Assembly: GCA_001821015.1 (NCBI GenBank)
Contig: MHRQ01000029.1
Coordinates: 8,210 to 33,921 of the forward strand
Length of the DNA stretch: 25,712 nucleotides
Reading direction: 5' to 3'
From: Candidatus Taylorbacteria bacterium RIFCSPHIGHO2_02_FULL_46_13
GTDB taxonomy: Bacteria; Patescibacteriota; Minisyncoccia; Phycocordibacterales; DSPV01
Shown piece after piece: positions 22,045 through 25,712 of this stretch. A program made the translations under genes and the position numbers. The notes beneath the pieces are model-generated. The model did not search any database, was not told where the DNA came from, and saw only the letters and a list, made by a program, of their open reading frames with translations. Numbering within the stretch: the stretch's first letter is position 1; every line of letters begins with the position of its first letter.

Positions 22045-22899
22045 TTATGGAGTATTTAATTTACCCTTTCCAACCCTTCGTCTGGACACAATGAATACAT
22101 TGGAATATTTCTTGGCGCGGCGGGATTTCTGGCCCTTGCCCACTGGCTTGCCCCAGCGCGTAATTGCACGGCGGCGGCCTCGGCCTTGGCGTCCTTCACC
22201 TCCTCCGTATGGGTGGTCAACTGGGTTTTGTGCAGTACCGCGGACCGTTGGGCGAATACCGAGCCATCGTGAGCGACCGGCTTTTCCGATATTTACCAAA
22301 TGATTTTCTTCGTTTGAAACTGCGCCGATAGATGCCCATGCATTTTCGCTGACTTTGCGCACTTCGGTAGACGGGAGCTTCACTTGTGCGAACCCACCTT
22401 CAAGCGCGACGAGCTGTGCGTAGTTGCCCGCGGAGCGCGCGAGCACTGCTCCGCCGTCTTGCTTTAATTCAACATTGTAAATAAAAGTACCGACAGGAAT
22501 TTTCTTAAGAGGAAGACGGTTGCCCGATGTCAGAGGTGCATTTTCAGAAACCAAAAACGTACTTCCCGCGGTTACATCTTTTGGCAAAAGCACATAACGT
22601 CGCTCTCCGTCTGGATAAAGTACGAGACCAATAAAGCCGGTGCGGTTTGGATCATATTCAACAGACTCTATGCGCGCTGGCATATCATGTTTGTTATAGA
22701 GAAAGTCAATTTCGCGATACAAGTGCTTATTTCCACCTCCTTTGTGACGCGTCGTAATGCGGCCCCGGTTATTGCGCCCAACATGGCGCTTAAAGCCGCT
22801 CGTTAGTGATTTGAGCGGTTCTGATGCGGTAATGACACCACGGTATGAAACGGTTGATAGATGTCGGCGTGATTTACTTGTTGGTTTATAGAACTTCAT
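22045..22899 (-). CDS. rplB: 50S ribosomal protein L2
   Basis: 284 aa. GFKRHVGRNNRGRITTRHKGGGNKHLYREIDF, then an SH3-like domain, and WLGIRPTVRGTAQNPVDHPYGGGEGR with the conserved His essential near the peptidyl-transferase centre. It starts 9 bp after L23. It is the last gene of the first transcription unit. Confidence 0.97.
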   Translation of the reverse strand: MKFYKPTSKSRRHLSTVSYRGVITASEPLKSLTSGFKRHVGRNNRGRITTRHKGGGNKHLYREIDFLYNKHDMPARIESVEYDPNRTGFIGLVLYPDGERRYVLLPKDVTAGSTFLVSENAPLTSGNRLPLKKIPVGTFIYNVELKQDGGAVLARSAGNYAQLVALEGGFAQVKLPSTEVRKVSENAWASIGAVSNEENHLVNIGKAGRSRWLGIRPTVRGTAQNPVDHPYGGGEGRQGRGRRRAITRWGKPVGKGQKSRRAKKYSNVFIVSRRRVGKGKLNTP

Positions 22900-22908
22900 G
22901 GTTTTGTA

Positions 22909-23304
22909 TTAAGAAATTTCAACTTTTTCTCCCTTCTTGAAAAATACGTATGCTTTGCGGCCACCACGCTTAACTCCACGCTTGCCGCGCACAAACACGC
23001 GTTTTGAAGGCACTTTCATGATGCTCACCTTAATCGGCTTCACTTTATACAAATGCATGATTGCCTGCGCGACATTCTGTTTGTTGGCGTCAGAGCTTAC
23101 ATTAAACGTGTAGACATTATTTTTCTCAGCCAAGAGCGAGACTTTCTCGGTCACGCGTATACCTAAAAGCACATGCGGTGCAGACCCCGACTGCTCGGAC
23201 GTAGAAACAACCGAGACCTTTCTCTGCACTTTAGTTTTCGCGGGAACGGCGACAGCCACTTCCTTTTTTTCTTCCTTATTCTTTTTGAAATTAAAAAGCG
23301 CCAT
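22909..23304 (-). CDS. rplW: 50S ribosomal protein L23
   Basis: 131 aa. A lysine-rich N-terminal extension of about 45 residues, then the core LGIRVTEKVSLLAEKNNVYTFNVSSDANKQNVAQAIMHLYKVKPIKVSIMKVPSKRVFVRGKRGVKRGGRKAYVFFKKGEKVE. It docks trigger factor and SRP at the tunnel exit. The ATG abuts a family A end. Confidence 0.95.
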   Translation of the reverse strand: MALFNFKKNKEEKKEVAVAVPAKTKVQRKVSVVSTSEQSGSAPHVLLGIRVTEKVSLLAEKNNVYTFNVSSDANKQNVAQAIMHLYKVKPIKVSIMKVPSKRVFVRGKRGVKRGGRKAYVFFKKGEKVEIS

Positions 23305-23427
23305 CCCGTTAGAAATCTAATAGTTTGTTAATGTTTCGCTTGTAATTATTTGGATAAGATTCATACTACTTACTTTCGCCTACCTCGCAACGGTTGTCCG
23401 CCGCGGACAACCTATTTCTAACGGGAT
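23303..23427. repeat. family A inverted-repeat unit, L4-L23 spacer
   Basis: 125 bp. Termini ATCCCGTTAGAAAT (23303-23316) and ATTTCTAACGGGAT (23414-23427). Internal hairpin GGTTGTCC (23392-23399) with GGACAACC (23405-23412). The last codons and TAG stop of L4 lie inside the right terminus. Confidence 0.9.
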
Positions 23428-24095
23428 TGTTTCTTTGCCATTCTATCAGAGAGCTCGCCAAATGCGGTCTCGGGATCGCTAATGAGTAAATATTTACTGG
23501 AGAGAACAGAAACTGGATTGATATTACGCACTTCATCTACGGAAATGTTTGAGAGATTGCGCAGTCCAAGCTCGGTCGCTTTATCTTTCTTTCCAAGCGC
23601 AATGAAAGCGGCATTTACAGGCTTCGTGAGAAGTCGTTCATATCCCTTAATCGCGGCAAATCGTCCAAGCATGAGTCGTGCCTCTTTTGTTTTTCCATTT
23701 GGTACGGAAAGCGCGTCAATAAAAAGCACTTCACCATCTTTGAATTTCTTAGAAAGCACCGCGTAGAGAGCTTTGGTGCGCATCTTGCGATTGATCTTTC
23801 GCGCGTAATTTTTATTGGCATTCGGGCCATGGGTAACGCCTCCACCAACCCAAATCGGTGAACGAGTTGAGCCGTGGCGCGCGCGGCCTGTTCCTTTTTG
23901 CTGCCAAGGCTTTTTGCCTCCTCCAGCCACCTCTCCGCGCATCTTTACGTGCGCTACATTCTCTCGCTCATTTCCTTTCATTGAGGTAACCACCTGATGC
24001 ACCAAATCGCCATTCCATTTCACACCAAAAACATCTTCAGGTAATTTTACTGAACGGACTTCTTTCCCTTGACTGTTGTAAACGGAAGCTTCCAT
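23418..24095 (-). CDS. rplD: 50S ribosomal protein L4
   Basis: 225 aa from the ATG at 24095, where the protein lines up with other L4 sequences (MEASVYNSQGKEVRSVKLPEDVFG). An ATG at 24155, two bases after the L3 stop, would add 20 residues (to ISNG) read through the motif TTTCTAACGGG, so the start is uncertain. Core: the tunnel loop MRGEVAGGGKKPWQQKGTGRARHGSTRSPIWVGGGVTHGP. The C-terminal Gln-Ser-Arg-stop is encoded by the family A repeat. Confidence 0.93.
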   Translation of the reverse strand: MEASVYNSQGKEVRSVKLPEDVFGVKWNGDLVHQVVTSMKGNERENVAHVKMRGEVAGGGKKPWQQKGTGRARHGSTRSPIWVGGGVTHGPNANKNYARKINRKMRTKALYAVLSKKFKDGEVLFIDALSVPNGKTKEARLMLGRFAAIKGYERLLTKPVNAAFIALGKKDKATELGLRNLSNISVDEVRNINPVSVLSSKYLLISDPETAFGELSDRMAKKQSR

Positions 24096-24107
24096 CCCGT
24101 TAGAAAT
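24094..24107. repeat. solo family A terminus at the L4 start
   Basis: ATCCCGTTAGAAAT with no partner terminus upstream, abutting the ATG at 24095 just as the full units do. Either a remnant or an independently selected start-site motif. Confidence 0.6.
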
Positions 24108-24157
24108 TTCTGGGTTTGTAACCTCTTTATTCTTTTTTGAGGGCGCTTTTTCCATGT

Positions 24158-24760
24158 TTATTCGCTTTTCACTGAAACCAGTGTACCGCGATGTCCGGGC
24201 AAAGCTCCTTCTATCAAAATAAACCCTCCGGCTGGATCAATCTGCAAAACTTTAAGATTTTTCACCGTGACACGATCAGAACCCATGCGTCCGGCCATGC
24301 GTATGCCTTTTGAAACGCGACCCCCAGCTCGTCCGCGTCCGCCGATTGCTCCCGGCTCGCGCTCAGAGTGCTTTTGCCCGTGTGTGCGCTGGCCGCCACG
24401 AAAATCGTGACGCTTCACAACACCCTGGAAACCTTTTCCTTTTGAAATACCAGTCACTTCAACGGTGTCATTCACCGCAAAGGTGGAAACATCTATACTG
24501 TCACCAACTTTGAGGTCAACTTTTTCTCCTTCGGTACGAAATTCTTGTACGTGTGCGTAACGCTTGTGCGCCGCTTTTTCTGTCTCGTTCTTAGACTTCG
24601 CCATAAAGCCAATCTGTATTGCCTCATAGCCATCCTTTTCCTTACCTTTGACCTGCGTCACTACGACTGGGCCAGCCTGAACTACCGTGGCAACATGCAC
24701 GGAACCATCTTCGGTAAATACCTGTGTCATATTCAGCTTTTTGCCCAAAATAAACTTCAT
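24158..24760 (-). CDS. rplC: 50S ribosomal protein L3
   Basis: 200 aa. MKFILGKKLNMTQVF, TGISKGKGFQGVVKRHDFRGGQRTHGQKHSEREPGAIG and RMAGRMGSDRVTVKNLKVLQID are diagnostic; the central loop approaches the peptidyl-transferase centre. S10, normally directly upstream, is not in this window. A Nudix-like gene and terminators lie there instead, so L3 heads the transcription unit. Confidence 0.97.
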   Translation of the reverse strand: MKFILGKKLNMTQVFTEDGSVHVATVVQAGPVVVTQVKGKEKDGYEAIQIGFMAKSKNETEKAAHKRYAHVQEFRTEGEKVDLKVGDSIDVSTFAVNDTVEVTGISKGKGFQGVVKRHDFRGGQRTHGQKHSEREPGAIGGRGRAGGRVSKGIRMAGRMGSDRVTVKNLKVLQIDPAGGFILIEGALPGHRGTLVSVKSE

Positions 24761-24761
24761 A

Positions 24762-24898
24762 TATTTTCTTCACGAACGAAGTGAGTGGTAGAAAATAATG
24801 ACCCCGTGAAATAAAGTATCGGGCTTCACTGATTACTCAAAATCCTATTCGTTATTTTTATTTTTACACAATCACTCCAAAGCCCCTATTTCACGGGG
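24762..24898. repeat. family B inverted-repeat unit upstream of L3
   Basis: Arms CCCCGTGAAATA (24802-24813) and TATTTCACGGGG (24887-24898). The start-side hairpin TATTTTCT (24762-24769) pairs with AGAAAATA (24790-24797), next to the L3 ATG. The loop motif CACGAACGAAGTGAGT is shared with the S5 copy. Confidence 0.78.
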
Positions 24899-24933
24899 TA
24901 AACGTCTGGCTTCTGCAGACAGAACCCAACCGC

Positions 24934-24959
24934 TTAAAAATGAGTCCGAAAGACTCATT
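24934..24959 (-). terminator. intrinsic terminator between the Nudix-like gene and L3
   Basis: AATGAGTC (24939-24946) and GACTCATT (24952-24959), followed on the minus strand by a run of T. Confidence 0.75.
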
Positions 24960-24998
24960 AGTGATTGCAATACGTTAACAAAACTGTGGATAAAAGTA

Positions 24999-25025
24999 AA
25001 GCCCCACATTCGTGCTGTGAGGCTT
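24999..25025 (-). terminator. terminator of the Nudix-like gene
   Basis: AAGCCCCACA (24999-25008) and TGTGAGGCTT (25016-25025), one mismatch, followed by a T-rich stretch on the minus strand. It lies 24 bp after the stop codon. Confidence 0.75.
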
Positions 25026-25048
25026 CTGTGATTACTCTGGATAACAGA

Positions 25049-25612
25049 CTACTTGGTCCAGAGTTGGTCGTAAATATCCAGCATCGCTGGGTGAACCGAT
25101 TCGTCCACTAGACGCTCCCTGCAAAAGCGCTGGAAGCCAAACACTGGGTCGTACTCTTCCTTCTTAAGGCCGTGAGCCATCTGCGTCAGCTCTTCAGACG
25201 ACACTTCAACGTTATACGTTGCAGCGAAGTTTTTGCCACCGAAATCTCCTTGGGCTACTTTCACCCAAGAATAGAGGTTGGTGCGAAGGTACACGAAGCG
25301 TTTTGGATCCAGGCTAACCCCGGTTTCCAATTTGACGCAACGGGCAATCGATACCTCGGGCGAATCGTCGTTGAAGAAGACTCGACCTCCGAGACACCAC
25401 ACACCGGCCATCGGACACGCAGTGCGTTTCGCCAAATAAATGGCATGCGGATCACCTCTGACCGTAAGGGTAGAATCCGTACAGCAGATGACTGTCTTCT
25501 GCACCATCTCCAGGTACGCAGGGTCCGAAACCCACTGATCTCTCACCCTGACCGTAACGTCGAGGGCGAGAGGATCCTTGTAACACTTCACGGTATTGAC
25601 GGGAGTTATCAT
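25049..25612 (-). CDS. Nudix-fold protein with degenerate Nudix box
   Basis: 187 aa. MAGVWCLGGRVFFNDDSPEV near residues 68-87 followed by ARCVKLETGVSLDP is recognisable as a Nudix box region (G-x5-E-x7-REUxEExGU), but several catalytic glutamates are replaced: Asp for the first Glu, Cys and Leu for two others, with one Glu kept. The overall layout (N-terminal strand region, box, then a YLRTNLYSWV strand and a C-terminal helix region) resembles GDP-mannose hydrolase-like Nudix proteins. Activity is uncertain; it may bind a nucleotide sugar or be diverged. AAAGG lies a few bases before the ATG. Standalone gene with its own terminators. Confidence 0.62.
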   Translation of the reverse strand: MITPVNTVKCYKDPLALDVTVRVRDQWVSDPAYLEMVQKTVICCTDSTLTVRGDPHAIYLAKRTACPMAGVWCLGGRVFFNDDSPEVSIARCVKLETGVSLDPKRFVYLRTNLYSWVKVAQGDFGGKNFAATYNVEVSSEELTQMAHGLKKEEYDPVFGFQRFCRERLVDESVHPAMLDIYDQLWTK

Positions 25613-25712
25613 AAGGCCTTTCTGTTTCGTTTTTTGTTTTGGGTGGAAATTTACCTTTGAATCCGAACACTTGTAGAATAAATCTATGACTGAATTTACC
25701 CATTTGAATTTG

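Overview
The window looks like part of a Patescibacteria (Candidate Phyla Radiation) genome, most likely a parcubacterial/paceibacterial lineage. Evidence for this: the S10-spc ribosomal protein cluster has no L30 gene between S5 and L15 (a known CPR trait), the nucleoside-diphosphate kinase and adenylate kinase are CPR-style, a 922-aa VirD4/TraG-like ATPase is present, and there are many short proteins of unknown function. No tRNA, rRNA, CRISPR array or transposase gene was seen.

Layout, left to right. 1-1563 (minus): a beta-CASP metallo-beta-lactamase RNase-like protein running off the left edge, translationally coupled to a small membrane protein. 1564-2527: no convincing protein gene. It holds a minus-strand transcription unit (promoter, about 140-nt RNA with 6S-like architecture, strong terminator). 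2528-7302 (minus): Ndk, then an orphaned tail of a TraG-like ATPase, a MNT/HEPN (MntA/HepT-type) toxin-antitoxin pair, and the TraG-like ATPase itself. The toxin-antitoxin pair sits between two diverged copies of the same TraG C-terminal coding segment. 7531-8415: a terminator, a 55-aa ORF and a plus-strand ClpP-like gene with its own promoter, Shine-Dalgarno sequence and terminator. 8432-24760 (minus): a small gene, then (in transcription order from the right) L3, L4, L23, L2 // S19, L22, S3, L16, L29, S17, L14, L24, L5 // island // S14, S8, L6, L18, S5, L15, SecY, Adk, Map. 25049-25612: a Nudix-like gene with its own terminators.

The cluster is broken twice. A 690-bp gap with strong hairpins separates L2 from S19, which has a new consensus promoter. 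A 2.1-kb island separates L5 from S14, again with a new consensus promoter. The island holds a membrane-anchored hypothetical protein and a plus-strand PaaX/Cas2-like gene bracketed by two long perfect palindromes that share a 32-bp core.

The most striking property is that most longer spacers in the ribosomal cluster are filled stop-to-start with small inverted-repeat units. Family A (about 120-126 bp) has 14-bp terminal inverted repeats whose inner end abuts the downstream ATG, plus an internal hairpin with compensatory changes. Family B includes two identical 196-bp copies. Family C is AT-rich. Some units supply the stop codon of the upstream gene (L4, L14, L16) or its last codons (S3), and family A supplies the bases directly preceding the start codon of the next (Adk, SecY, S17, L23). 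This looks like past colonisation of an essential operon by MITE-like elements that now form its intergenic leaders.
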